This document shows, one piece after another, positions 7,671 to 15,723 of a stretch of DNA of 64,000 bases. This stretch comes from DASVCN01 sp040905665 (lineage in GTDB: Bacteria; Deinococcota; Deinococci; Deinococcales; Trueperaceae). The translations under genes and the position numbers were made by a program. The notes under the pieces were generated by a model that was given only the letters and a program-made list of their open reading frames with translations, did no database searches and was not told where the DNA came from. The DNA lies in NCBI GenBank assembly GCA_040905665.1, contig JBBDRD010000046.1, positions 1 to 64,000 of the forward strand, read 5' to 3'. The number at the start of each line of letters is the position of its first letter. Within the stretch, counting starts at the first letter, position 1.

Positions 7671-9968
7671 TTACTTGTGGGCGGCCACGAAACAGGAAAG
7701 TAAGGCTGCAAGCGAGTAACAGAGAACGGCCGCCCAGGTGACCGAATCGAAGCCCCATGCGATCGCCAGAGCGGTAGCCGCTATCGCCCCGGCAACCGAG
7801 GCAATTCCGTTGATTGTCCAGGCGGTGGCCACCTCGCCTGAGCCCTGGCGTCCGAGCGTACGCAAGAGCAGCGGGAAGGGAAATCCCAGCACGACCGCAA
7901 GCGGCGCCACCGTGACGGCCGTAGCAAGCGCCGCGCCTTGTGGTGGAAGGCTCCGAGTCAGGTGCGCCACAGTGGGCCAGAATGCCGACCAGCCGATGGC
8001 CAGCAGAGCCGCGAGCAAGCCGGCAACGGCCATCCAGACGTACTCACGACCCAACGGGCAGCGGCCGGCGAGCCCCGAGCCTACTGCAGCACCCAACAGC
8101 AGGGCCGCCAGGACGGTAGCGAGTGTGAGCGCCGGGTGGCCGATAAGGAGTTGGGCGCGCTGCAGTACGCCTATTTCCAGCAGCATGAAGCCCACCCCAA
8201 GAGCAGCGACCAAGAGGGGGGCTAGCCGCACCTCGTGTCCTCGTCGCAAGCGCCACCAGGTCGCGGCCACCAGCACGGCTCCAAGCAGAGCTGCCACGCC
8301 CCACGCCAACGGCCGCAGCGCTCGTGGTAAGCCATGCTCGAACTGGTAGAAGAACGGCCGTTCGTCGGTTGTCGCGCTCAGGTCGACTTCGGTGCCTCCG
8401 GTTATCGCCTCGAGCCCCACCCGGCCCTCCACCAGCTCGCCGAGCGCCGGCGGGGCAAGCAGTCCCGGCACGTACAGCAGGGCGAGGCCTCGTCCTTCGG
8501 CCTCCCTCGCCCACCTGATCGCCTCTTCATCGCTTAGCGGTGCGCCGTTGACTATCAGCAGTGGCACGGCCGGATCGGCGCGAGTGTCGAGCACGGCGAA
8601 CAGATGGCGGGCGGCCGCCGCCGGGGTAACACCAGGCTCCGAAACGGCAGTGATGGCGGTAACCATCGCGCGGGTAAGGGTGAGTTCGTCGTACAGCTTG
8701 AGGGCAATTCGGCCCTCCGGAGAGAGGTGATCCAGATAGGTAGTGAACGCTTCTGTGGTGTACAGGCCATTTTCCACCAGGGCCAGGCCGCGCGCCTCGG
8801 CCGCACCGCTCACCACCTGGGAGAGGAGGATCAGATCGTAGCGGCCGCCCAACCGGCGCAAGGCGCTGCGACCGTCGTCTATCAGCAGTTGGGTGCCGGA
8901 GCCATAGAGGTCACCTGCGTGCTCCTTAAGCTCTCTCGTCAACTCGACCGCTGCGCGGTTGATCTCGGCCGCTGTGATCTCGGCCGCGGCGAACGAACGC
9001 GACAGGGCGATATCGAGGCCGCCACCGGGACCGATAAGGAACACGCTCTCGGGAGGATCGACGGCGAAGGCAAGCGCGCCCACGTCCCGTCGCCACGACT
9101 CGGGGGAGCTGGCGTTGGGGACGAGCGAGGTGGCGCCACCGTCGAGATAGATGAGGTAGCGGTCCAACTCGTCGAAGTACACCAGGTCGGTTCTCGCGAA
9201 GGCGTCCCAGCGGCTGGCGACTATCTCCCCGCCGGCGCGCAACGCCTCCCTGATGGGCTTGGGGGTGGCCAGCGACCGAAGTTCGATGGTGGCGATACTG
9301 CCGTTGGAGAGAGTACCGCCTAGGTAGAGCGCCATGGCGGCAACCCCAACGGCGGCGGCCGTAATTCCAACGATCGAACGCGGTGCCAGCAGAAACCCTG
9401 CCAAGAGCGAGGCGAGCGCCGCGGTAAGCATTCCACCAGGACCGCCGACTGTGTCGAGAATCGGAACCGCAGCTACAGCCCCTAGGCCTGCGCCGGTCAG
9501 GTCGGCTAGATAGAGGCGCGGGCTCGAGCCCCCCCCCCCGGCGAAGATACCCGCCAGCGCGAGCCCCAGGAACAGATAGGGGAGCGCGGTCAGTGGCAGG
9601 AGTAGCAGCCGGCCCGCTTCTCCTGCCACGGTAACTCCGTAGAGCGTGAGGGCCAGACCGCTCGACCCGGCCAGCGCCGCCCACAACGGCCATAGGTGCG
9701 GAAGGCGAGCAGCAGGAAGCAGGGCAGCCAGGGCGGCCCCGGCGGCAATGCCCAGGACCGCGGTCGAGAGTACGAGGTAGCTGAAAGTCGAGAAGTAGAG
9801 GACGGAAAGTAGGCGGGTGAGCGCGATCTCGAACAGCAAGCCGCCGCCCGAGAGCAGCGCCAGCGCCAAGGCGAGGCGGGCGGTAGTGAACTGACGTCCG
9901 ACTGCAGTCGGAACCGCAGTCGGAACCGCAGTCGGAACCGCTGCCGGAACCGTAGTCGAGCCGCTCAT
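7671..9968 (-). CDS. Membrane protein with embedded spermidine-synthase-like domain
   Basis: A 765-residue protein of the fused transporter/spermidine-synthase-like type. The N-terminal part has a Val-Pro-Thr-Ala repeat and then about six or seven hydrophobic segments. A central soluble S-adenosylmethionine-fold domain carries the glycine-rich loop Ile-Gly-Pro-Gly-Gly-Gly-Leu-Asp, the acidic Glu-Ile-Asn that usually binds the ribose, and Asp-Asp-Gly-Arg as in polyamine synthases. A second bundle of membrane helices ends the protein. Such proteins are common in bacteria but their substrate is mostly unknown. ATG 9968 is chosen as the first Met after the end of the ABC permease gene (9995). An 11-base C run (9529-9539) lies in the coding sequence and encodes a Gly-rich stretch. 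Confidence 0.78.
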   Translation of the reverse strand: MSGSTTVPAAVPTAVPTAVPTAVGRQFTTARLALALALLSGGGLLFEIALTRLLSVLYFSTFSYLVLSTAVLGIAAGAALAALLPAARLPHLWPLWAALAGSSGLALTLYGVTVAGEAGRLLLLPLTALPYLFLGLALAGIFAGGGGSSPRLYLADLTGAGLGAVAAVPILDTVGGPGGMLTAALASLLAGFLLAPRSIVGITAAAVGVAAMALYLGGTLSNGSIATIELRSLATPKPIREALRAGGEIVASRWDAFARTDLVYFDELDRYLIYLDGGATSLVPNASSPESWRRDVGALAFAVDPPESVFLIGPGGGLDIALSRSFAAAEITAAEINRAAVELTRELKEHAGDLYGSGTQLLIDDGRSALRRLGGRYDLILLSQVVSGAAEARGLALVENGLYTTEAFTTYLDHLSPEGRIALKLYDELTLTRAMVTAITAVSEPGVTPAAAARHLFAVLDTRADPAVPLLIVNGAPLSDEEAIRWAREAEGRGLALLYVPGLLAPPALGELVEGRVGLEAITGGTEVDLSATTDERPFFYQFEHGLPRALRPLAWGVAALLGAVLVAATWWRLRRGHEVRLAPLLVAALGVGFMLLEIGVLQRAQLLIGHPALTLATVLAALLLGAAVGSGLAGRCPLGREYVWMAVAGLLAALLAIGWSAFWPTVAHLTRSLPPQGAALATAVTVAPLAVVLGFPFPLLLRTLGRQGSGEVATAWTINGIASVAGAIAATALAIAWGFDSVTWAAVLCYSLAALLSCFVAAHK
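9529..9539. repeat. Homopolymer tract of 11 C (11 G on the coding strand)
   Basis: An uninterrupted run of eleven C lies inside the minus-strand gene 7671-9968 and encodes consecutive glycines between membrane segments. As written the frame is intact. Runs of this length are prone to slippage in replication and to sequencing error. Confidence 0.9.
9904..9951. repeat. 12-bp tandem repeat, about four copies
   Basis: GCAGTCGGAACC is repeated perfectly three times (9904-9939), with a fourth variant copy (GCTGCCGGAACC) to 9951. The unit is a multiple of three and adds Ala-Val-Pro-Thr units to the N-terminus of the membrane spermidine-synthase-like protein without breaking its frame. It is one of several short tandem duplications in the window. 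Confidence 0.9.
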
Positions 9969-9994
9969 CTCGCTTCCAAGATTGGAAACGGCGC

Positions 9995-10885
9995 TCACCT
10001 CAACCGCGGGTCCAGCAGGTCGCGGAGACCGTCGCCCAACAGGTTGAAGCCCATTACCGAAATCATTATCGCCAGACCGGGGAATATTCCCATCCACGGG
10101 GCTTGCGCCAGGTAGGAGCGGCCTTCTGCCAGCATCCGGCCCCAGGAGGGATCGGGCGGCTGGGTTCCCAGGCCGAAGAACGACAGCGCAGCCTCGGCTA
10201 GGATCGCGAACGCCAGGCTGAGCGAGGTTTGCACGATTATCGGCCCGGTGGAGTTGGGGAAGACGTGGCGGAGCATGATTCCACCTGGAGCGAGGCCCAG
10301 GGCCCTGGCAGCGGTTACGAACTCTCGGCCCCTGACGCCAATCACGGCTCCGCGCGTCACTCTGGCAAAGATAGGTATATAGACGATAGCTATGGCAATC
10401 ATTGCGTTTCCCACCCCGCGTCCCAGGATCGCCATGATGGTGATCGCCAGCAGCACCGCCGGGAAGGCGAAGAGGATGTCCATGAAGCGCATGATCAATT
10501 CGTCCAGCCAGCCCCCGAGGAAGCCGGCCAGCACGCCCAGTAGCACGCCCACGGTTCCGGAGATACCCACAGCGATGAGCGCTACCTGCATCGAGACCGC
10601 CGCACCGTGGAGAACGCGGGTGAAGACGTCGCGTCCGAACTCATCGGTTCCGAACGGGTGGGCAAGGCTGGGCGCAGCGAACTGAGCGGTGAAGTCCATG
10701 GTCTGGTAGTCGTAGGGCGCCAGCGCGGCCCCAAAGAGTGCGGTGAGGACCAGCAGAAGCACGATCAGACTTCCCGCCATGGCCAGGCGATGATGGAGGA
10801 AACGACGCAGGAAGCGCTCGACGTCCCGCATTTCGCGCGGCCGAGCTGATTCCGGGGGCGCGCCGCCGGCACTCTTCTCAGACAT
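9995..10885 (-). CDS. Peptide-type ABC transporter permease (DppC family)
   Basis: Inner-membrane permease of a dipeptide/oligopeptide/nickel-type importer, 296 residues. A cytoplasmic N-terminus of about 35 residues precedes the first membrane helix, followed by the DppC-typical Pro-Phe-Gly-Thr-Asp-Glu-Phe-Gly-Arg-Asp. The ATPase-docking segment reads Ala-Ala-Arg-Ala-Leu-Gly-Leu-Ala-Pro-Gly. The start overlaps the end of the DppB-type gene by eight bases. Gene order is regulator, binding protein, DppB, DppC, with no ATP-binding genes, so ATPases must be supplied from another locus, perhaps the fused ATPase at 47758-49857. Confidence 0.88.
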   Translation of the reverse strand: MSEKSAGGAPPESARPREMRDVERFLRRFLHHRLAMAGSLIVLLLVLTALFGAALAPYDYQTMDFTAQFAAPSLAHPFGTDEFGRDVFTRVLHGAAVSMQVALIAVGISGTVGVLLGVLAGFLGGWLDELIMRFMDILFAFPAVLLAITIMAILGRGVGNAMIAIAIVYIPIFARVTRGAVIGVRGREFVTAARALGLAPGGIMLRHVFPNSTGPIIVQTSLSLAFAILAEAALSFFGLGTQPPDPSWGRMLAEGRSYLAQAPWMGIFPGLAIMISVMGFNLLGDGLRDLLDPRLR

Positions 10886-11828
10886 ATTCCACGCTCGGGT
10901 CCAGCAGCACGTAGGAGAGGTCGGTGAGAAGATTTATCACCACGAAAGCGGCTGCAGAGGTGAGCACGGCTGCCTGAAGCAGCGGGTAGTCGCGCTGTAA
11001 GGTGGCGTTTAGCGCCATCGATCCCAACCCCGGCCAGGCGAAGATGATCTCCACTACCACCACCGCCGAGAAGAGGGTCGCCATCTGTAGTCCCACGATC
11101 GTCACCACCGAGATGGCGGCGTTGCGAAGCACGTGCTTAATCAGAATCCGGCCCTCGCGCAGCCCCTTGGCGCGGGCGGTGCGAACGTAGTCGTTGCGCA
11201 AGACCTCGAGCATCGCGCTGCGCACGAAGCGCGCCATTATCGAGCCGCTGATGATCCCCACCGTAGCGGCGGGCAGCACTATATGACTGAGGAAGGGGCC
11301 CACTCCTTCACTTAGTGGCGCGTAGCGACTGGAGGGGAGCCATCCGAGCGTTTCGGCGAACAGCAGGATCAGCAGGATGCCCATCCAGAAATCGGGTATC
11401 GAGACGCCCACTTGGCTTAGCAGGGAAACAGTGAGATCGCGCCTGCCTCCCGGCTTGAGCGCCGAAATAATTCCGGCGGGCAGCGCTATCAGTAGCCCCA
11501 CCAGGAGCGCGGCGAATGCCAAGGTGAGTGTGGCGGGCAGCCGGCGGGCGACCTCTGCGGTGATGGATTGGCCGGTGATGAGGCTCTCCCCGAAGTCACC
11601 CCGCAGCACTATGCCGCCCAGCCAGTCGAAGTACTGAACCGGCAGCGGCCTATCGAGCCCCAGCTGCTGCTCGACGGCGGCGACGTTCTCGGGCGTGGCC
11701 TGGACGCCCAGGCGCACCCGCGCCGGACTGCCCGGGATGAGCGGAACGATGGCGAAGGTCAAGATAGATACGCCGAACAGCACCAGAAGCAGGCTGCCAA
11801 GGCGTTGCATGAGATAGCGGAGGCTCAT
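10878..11828 (-). CDS. Peptide-type ABC transporter permease (DppB family)
   Basis: Permease of 316 residues with the family-typical start (Arg-Tyr-Leu-Met-Gln-Arg-Leu followed by a long membrane helix). A periplasmic loop contains Gln-Leu-Gly-Leu-Asp-Arg-Pro-Leu-Pro-Val-Gln-Tyr. The docking loop reads Thr-Ala-Arg-Ala-Lys-Gly-Leu, and Val-Glu-Ile-Ile-Phe-Ala-Trp-Pro-Gly-Leu-Gly closes the last conserved block. It lies 54 bases after the solute-binding gene and overlaps the DppC-type gene, so all are one transcription unit read leftward. Confidence 0.9.
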   Translation of the reverse strand: MSLRYLMQRLGSLLLVLFGVSILTFAIVPLIPGSPARVRLGVQATPENVAAVEQQLGLDRPLPVQYFDWLGGIVLRGDFGESLITGQSITAEVARRLPATLTLAFAALLVGLLIALPAGIISALKPGGRRDLTVSLLSQVGVSIPDFWMGILLILLFAETLGWLPSSRYAPLSEGVGPFLSHIVLPAATVGIISGSIMARFVRSAMLEVLRNDYVRTARAKGLREGRILIKHVLRNAAISVVTIVGLQMATLFSAVVVVEIIFAWPGLGSMALNATLQRDYPLLQAAVLTSAAAFVVINLLTDLSYVLLDPSVEYV

Positions 11829-11882
11829 GAGGACCGAAGATCAAGCGACCGGACGACTTGATGGCCGCCCGGACGCAACAGA

Positions 11883-13391
11883 TCAGTTGTCGAGCCAGGT
11901 CTCCGTGAAGCGCACCGCCTGATCGGGGCGCGCCTCGAAGCCCTCCACGTAGGGGCGGTAGGCGTGAATGTTGAGCGGGTTGTATAGGTAGATGTAGGGG
12001 GCCTCATCGACGATGGCCCGGTTTATCTGCTCATAGATGGGAAGGCGTTCGACGAAGTCTTGAGTAGCCCGTCCCTCCTCGAGCAGCTCGTCCACGCTCT
12101 CGTTGCTGTAACCGGTGAAGTTGAAAACCTCGCCCGTCTTGTGCTGGGCGTAGAAGTAGTCGTCCGGGTCCACAAGACCGTTCCACGAGCACACAAAGGT
12201 GTCGTAGTTGCCGGCGCCCTGCTCTTCGAGCCACTGGGCCCATTCGAGGGTGCGGATGTTGGCGGTCACGCCGACGTCGGCAAGGTTCTGCTGCATCACC
12301 TGAGCGATGCGGATCGACTCCTCGTACTGAGTGGTGGGCATGATCTCCAGCTCGAAGCCGTCACCTACGCCGGCCTCCTCGAGGAGCTGCCTCGCCCGCT
12401 CCGGATCGTAGTCGTAGGGTGCGTACTCGAAGGCCCAGGCGCTCGACGAAGGGATCGGGTCCTGGGTAGGCTCGGCAACGCCGAAGGTCGCGGCCTGCAC
12501 AATGTTGTCGCGTTGCAGGGCGTAGGCGAGCGCCTGTCGAACGGCAGGATCGTCGAGCGGTTCGCTCTCGGTGTTGACGCCGATATACCAGTAGGCCCCG
12601 GCGGTGGTTTCGTCGACTATGACGTCGTCGTCGTTGCGCAACTCCTCGACGCTCTGCGCCGGAACGCTTATCGCCCAGTCGACGTCGCCGGAGACCAGCG
12701 CGGTACGCCGTACCGACTCATCGGGAAGTATCTGAATGTCGATGGCGTCGAGGTAGGGGAGGCCGTCTTGCCAATAGTGTTCGTTGCGCTCGAGCCTTAC
12801 CAAGTTGCCCGGCTGGAAATCGACGATCTGGAACGGCCCGGTCCCTATCGGTCGGGTATTGATCGTGTCGTCCTCGACACTCTCACGGGCGATGATGCCG
12901 ACCGACTTGTTGACCGCCAGGTGACCTAGGAGCGCGACGTTGGGTGCGTCGAGGGTGAGCACGACCGTGTCTTCATCGGGTGCTTCGACGTCGGTGACAC
13001 CGGCGAGCAGGTAGGCGTTGCCTGAGCCGGTTTCGGGATCCAGCATTCGCTCAAAGGTATAGACAACGTCTTCGGCGGTCATCTGACGCCCGTTGGAGAA
13101 CACGAGCCCGTCACGGAGGTGGAAGGTCCACTGTAGACCGTCCTCCGAGGACTCCCACGACTCGGCGAGCGAGGGCACCACGTTTTGCTCGGCGTCGAGC
13201 GTGACGAGCGTGTCGAGCACGTTTTCCAGAATCTGGAAGCTGGAGTAGGCGCTGGTGATGTGAGGGTCTAACCCCACCGGATCCTGTGCCCAGGCTGCTG
13301 TGAGAGTGCCGCCTTGCTGCTGGGCGGCCGAGACTCCGAAAAGGGTCAGCAGCAATAGCACGATCAGCGGTCTTTGAAGGTGACGGGTCAT
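11883..13391 (-). CDS. Peptide-type ABC transporter solute-binding protein (SBP family 5)
   Basis: Exported binding protein of 502 residues. The signal peptide (residues 1 to about 22) ends Ser-Ala-Ala before Gln-Gln-Gln. The family 5 hallmark after the signal is visible: Thr-Ala-Trp-Ala-Gln-Asp-Pro-Val-Gly-Leu-Asp-Pro-His, then the region around Phe-His-Leu-Arg-Asp-Gly-Leu-Val-Phe-Ser-Asn-Gly. Ligands of this family include peptides, opines, nickel and glycosides, and the sequence alone does not decide between them. The ATG overlaps the Lrp-family regulator's stop (ATGA), which strongly suggests regulation by the ligand or a related amino acid. Confidence 0.9.
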   Translation of the reverse strand: MTRHLQRPLIVLLLLTLFGVSAAQQQGGTLTAAWAQDPVGLDPHITSAYSSFQILENVLDTLVTLDAEQNVVPSLAESWESSEDGLQWTFHLRDGLVFSNGRQMTAEDVVYTFERMLDPETGSGNAYLLAGVTDVEAPDEDTVVLTLDAPNVALLGHLAVNKSVGIIARESVEDDTINTRPIGTGPFQIVDFQPGNLVRLERNEHYWQDGLPYLDAIDIQILPDESVRRTALVSGDVDWAISVPAQSVEELRNDDDVIVDETTAGAYWYIGVNTESEPLDDPAVRQALAYALQRDNIVQAATFGVAEPTQDPIPSSSAWAFEYAPYDYDPERARQLLEEAGVGDGFELEIMPTTQYEESIRIAQVMQQNLADVGVTANIRTLEWAQWLEEQGAGNYDTFVCSWNGLVDPDDYFYAQHKTGEVFNFTGYSNESVDELLEEGRATQDFVERLPIYEQINRAIVDEAPYIYLYNPLNIHAYRPYVEGFEARPDQAVRFTETWLDN

Positions 13392-13897
13392 TTAGTCTCC
13401 GATCCGTGAGTGGCGGGGTTCGAGCGCGGTGAACTGGGGATTTCCCAATCCCACACGCTCTTCTTGATGGCTACCACTTGCATCGTCTCGCTGCTGATTA
13501 TCCCCTCCAATCCCAACTCCTGCTGAATAAAATGGTGGAGCTCGGAGTTATTCGCGTGCAGCGACTCTACAACTACATTGTAGGAGCCGACGCCCACGGC
13601 TACATAGCGCACCGCCCGTGAGCGGGTGATGCTGTCGGTTACCTCCTCCACCGCCCAAGGGCTTACCTTGAGGTAGGTGGTGGCGAGGATCGGAACCCCC
13701 AACTGCAGTGGATCGCTGATCGCCAGGATGCGCATCCAGCCGCCCTCGAGCAACCGGTTGACCCGCTTGCGCACCATGCTCTCCGAAACGCCGATGCGAC
13801 GAGCGATCTCCCGATAGGGCATGCGGCCGTCTCGACGGAGGAAATCTACGATCAAACGGTCGGTCGTATCGAGCTGTTCGTACGGGGCCGGCTGCAC
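13388..13897 (-). CDS. Lrp/AsnC-family transcriptional regulator
   Basis: A 169-residue regulator with an N-terminal winged helix-turn-helix (Leu-Asp-Thr-Thr-Asp-Arg-Leu-Ile-Val near residues 9-17, then Tyr-Arg-Glu-Ile-Ala-Arg-Arg-Ile-Gly-Val-Ser-Glu-Ser). A C-terminal RAM-type effector domain includes Gly-Val-Gly-Ser-Tyr-Asn-Val-Val-Val. The GTG start at 13897 is the only one upstream of the HTH. It is the first gene of the operon that also encodes the binding protein and the two permeases, so it most likely senses the transported compound or an amino acid made from it. A perfect 17-bp palindrome 71 bases upstream is its probable operator. Length and domain order are normal for the family. 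Confidence 0.9.
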   Translation of the reverse strand: MQPAPYEQLDTTDRLIVDFLRRDGRMPYREIARRIGVSESMVRKRVNRLLEGGWMRILAISDPLQLGVPILATTYLKVSPWAVEEVTDSITRSRAVRYVAVGVGSYNVVVESLHANNSELHHFIQQELGLEGIISSETMQVVAIKKSVWDWEIPSSPRSNPATHGSETK

Positions 13898-13967
13898 TGG
13901 CGAACACTCCTTACGAATGGGGTTGTACCGGCAATCCTAGCGCTTTGCGTCTAAATGGTCAAGGATT

Positions 13968-13984
13968 GCGACGCAATGCGTCGC
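13968..13984. promoter_or_regulatory. Perfect 17-bp palindrome, candidate Lrp-type operator
   Basis: GCGACGCA-A-TGCGTCGC is a perfect inverted repeat with one central base, in the divergent region between the Lrp-family gene (start 13897) and higB (start 14058). A same-orientation partial copy of the right arm (TGCGTC) lies at 13946-13951, 31 bases away, about three helical turns. This is the phased layout expected for Lrp/AsnC octamers. Binding is inferred. Confidence 0.55.
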
Positions 13985-14027
13985 GGGTCGGTCAACTCGG
14001 GTGGACTCTGATTAGGCTTTCGGGAAA

Positions 14028-14054
14028 TAGCATGGAAACCGTGCTATCATGCTA
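14028..14054. promoter_or_regulatory. Inverted-repeat operator upstream of higBA
   Basis: TAGCATGG-AAA-CCGTGCTA (14028-14046) is an inverted repeat with one mismatch, and a third half-site CATGCTA follows at 14048-14054. The last half-site ends three bases before the preferred higB GTG start. HigA-type antitoxins carry an HTH and normally repress their own promoter, so this is the likely HigA operator. Binding is inferred. Confidence 0.6.
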
Positions 14055-14057
14055 TCG

Positions 14058-14351
14058 GTGATACGTTCGTTCAAGTCAAAGGGGACCGAGGACGTTTTCA
14101 ACGGCGAGAATACAAAGAACGCGCGTAGAACATGCCCCGAGCGCTTGTGGCGTCTAGCTGGGAGAAAACTGGATCACCTGGATTCCGCTGAGGCGCTTCC
14201 TGACCTGCGAATACCGCTGGGCAACAGACTTGAGGCTCTAAGGGGTGAACGGGCGGCGCAACATAGCATCCGCATCAATGAGCGATACCGTATCTGCTTC
14301 ACATGGCTGGAGGATGGACCGGGCGAGGTAGAGATCGTTGACTACCATTAG
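14058..14351 (+). CDS. higB: HigB-type toxin (RelE superfamily)
   Basis: A 97-residue mRNA-interferase-type toxin. The sequence from the GTG start at 14058 reads Met-Ile-Arg-Ser-Phe-Lys-Ser-Lys-Gly-Thr-Glu, which matches the canonical HigB beginning; ATG 14049 would add only three residues and is less typical. Conserved features include Leu-Asp-Ser-Ala-Glu in the second helix, Arg-Ile-Asn-Glu-Arg-Tyr-Arg-Ile-Cys-Phe near the active site and a C-terminal Val-Asp-Tyr-His. HigB toxins cleave translated mRNA on the ribosome. Toxin precedes antitoxin, the order characteristic of HigBA. The antitoxin begins 21 bases downstream. Confidence 0.9.
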   Translation: MIRSFKSKGTEDVFNGENTKNARRTCPERLWRLAGRKLDHLDSAEALPDLRIPLGNRLEALRGERAAQHSIRINERYRICFTWLEDGPGEVEIVDYH

Positions 14352-14372
14352 CATTAGAGGGGAGTTCTGAAG

Positions 14373-14678
14373 GTGGTACGAGTTCCAACTCAACGCAAAC
14401 CCTCTCACGCAGGAGAGGTTCTCTTGGAAGACTTCCTGGGGCCACTGAATGTGAGCCAGCGTGAGCTTGCCGACGCGATCCAAGTTCCATATCAGCGAGT
14501 AAACGAGATAGTAAATGGACGCCGAGGAATTACGCCTAGCTCCGCACTTCGACTTTCGAGGTTTTTCGGAAACTCGGTTGGGTTCTGGATGAACCTTCAG
14601 GCCCGGTCTGACCTATACGAGGTGGCACAGGCGGAGGCTGGCGAGCTCGACAGGATTCGGCAGTTCAACGTAGCCTGA
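14373..14678 (+). CDS. higA: HigA-type antitoxin, XRE-family HTH
   Basis: A 101-residue antitoxin that neutralises HigB and represses the pair. The first block (Pro-Ser-His-Ala-Gly-Glu-Val-Leu-Leu-Glu-Asp-Phe-Leu) is the HigA/VapI signature. The helix-turn-helix follows at about residues 28-52 (Val-Ser-Gln-Arg-Glu-Leu-Ala, then Val-Asn-Glu-Ile-Val-Asn-Gly-Arg-Arg-Gly), and Ala-Leu-Arg-Leu-Ser-Arg-Phe-Phe-Gly closes the domain. The GTG start at 14373 follows GAGGGGAG. The pair lies between two operons on the other strand and may be a horizontally acquired insert. Confidence 0.9.
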   Translation: MVRVPTQRKPSHAGEVLLEDFLGPLNVSQRELADAIQVPYQRVNEIVNGRRGITPSSALRLSRFFGNSVGFWMNLQARSDLYEVAQAEAGELDRIRQFNVA

Positions 14679-14739
14679 CTCCGCCAAATTCCTGCTGGTG
14701 TTTGGATCTGTCACTTTTCAACTTGCCTCGGGACCGTCC

Positions 14740-15723
14740 CTACACGGCACCGGCCGGCACTTCGCTCAATGGCCGCTCGCCAGCCAGTACCCGCAGCACG
14801 TCCTCTGCCACATGCAGGCAGGCGCGCTTCGTCGACTCCTCGGTGACACCGGCGATGTGAGGCGTGAGCAGGACGTTGGGCAAGCCGGCCAGCGGGTCGT
14901 TTGATCCCGGCGGTTCGGGGTCACGTACATCCAAGGCCGCGCCGGCGAGTTGCCCTGCCTTAAGCGCCTGGGCCAATGCCGACTCGTCAACCAGCCCTCC
15001 TCTGGCGGTGTTGATGAGATATGCTACCGGCTTCATCGACGCCAGTGCCCTCTGGCCGATCATTCCTCTCGTCGAAGGCAGCAGCGGGGCGTGTAGCGAC
15101 ACTACGTCCGAGGCGGCGAGGAGTTCTTCCAGGGTCAACAGTTCGACGCCGAACTCCTGCACCGCGGACGAGTTGGGACCCACCAACGGATCGCTCGCGA
15201 CGATCCGCATCCCCAGGACTTGGGCGCGCCGGGCAACGCGGCCACCTATATCGCCCAGCCCCACGATTCCCAGAGTCTTGCCCTGCAGCTCGAAGCCCAC
15301 TGCCGCCTGCCGATCCCATTCGCCCGCATGCAGCTTGGGCGAGGCGACCAGGAAGTTGCGAGCAAGGGAGAGCATCGACCCGATCACGTACTCGGCCACG
15401 CTCGTTGCATTGGTGCCCGGCGCCCAGGTGACCGTCACTCCGGCCTGTTGTACGGCCGGCAGTTCGATGTTGTCGAGGCCCACGCCTACTCGGCCTACTG
15501 CCGCGACTCTCGTACCCTCGAGCAACGATCGGGTGACCTTCGTCTGATTTCGAACCAGCAAGGCTCCAGCGTCCTGGAGCGCGGCACGCAACTCGTCGGG
15601 TCTGGCGTAAAGCTCCGGGTCGTAGTGAAGACCTCCGCCGGCGCCCAACAGCTGCAGCGCGGCCTCATGCAGGAATTCGGAAACGACTACCTTTTGACTG
15701 CTTCTCCCCCTTGGCTCGCTCAT
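14740..15723 (-). CDS. D-isomer-specific 2-hydroxyacid dehydrogenase (SerA-like)
   Basis: A NAD-dependent dehydrogenase of 327 residues, of the size that lacks the C-terminal ACT domain of full-length phosphoglycerate dehydrogenases. The Rossmann loop reads Gly-Leu-Gly-Asp-Ile-Gly. The catalytic Arg sits in Asn-Thr-Ala-Arg-Gly-Gly-Leu-Val-Asp, and the His is in Thr-Pro-His-Ile-Ala-Gly. ATG 15723 overlaps the racemase stop (ATGA), which fixes the start. It is third in an operon after a PLP lyase/deaminase and a racemase. A hydroxyacid or 3-carbon phospho-acid substrate is likely, and an amino-acid-derived 2-oxo acid would fit the neighbours. Exact substrate unknown. Confidence 0.85.
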   Translation of the reverse strand: MSEPRGRSSQKVVVSEFLHEAALQLLGAGGGLHYDPELYARPDELRAALQDAGALLVRNQTKVTRSLLEGTRVAAVGRVGVGLDNIELPAVQQAGVTVTWAPGTNATSVAEYVIGSMLSLARNFLVASPKLHAGEWDRQAAVGFELQGKTLGIVGLGDIGGRVARRAQVLGMRIVASDPLVGPNSSAVQEFGVELLTLEELLAASDVVSLHAPLLPSTRGMIGQRALASMKPVAYLINTARGGLVDESALAQALKAGQLAGAALDVRDPEPPGSNDPLAGLPNVLLTPHIAGVTEESTKRACLHVAEDVLRVLAGERPLSEVPAGAV

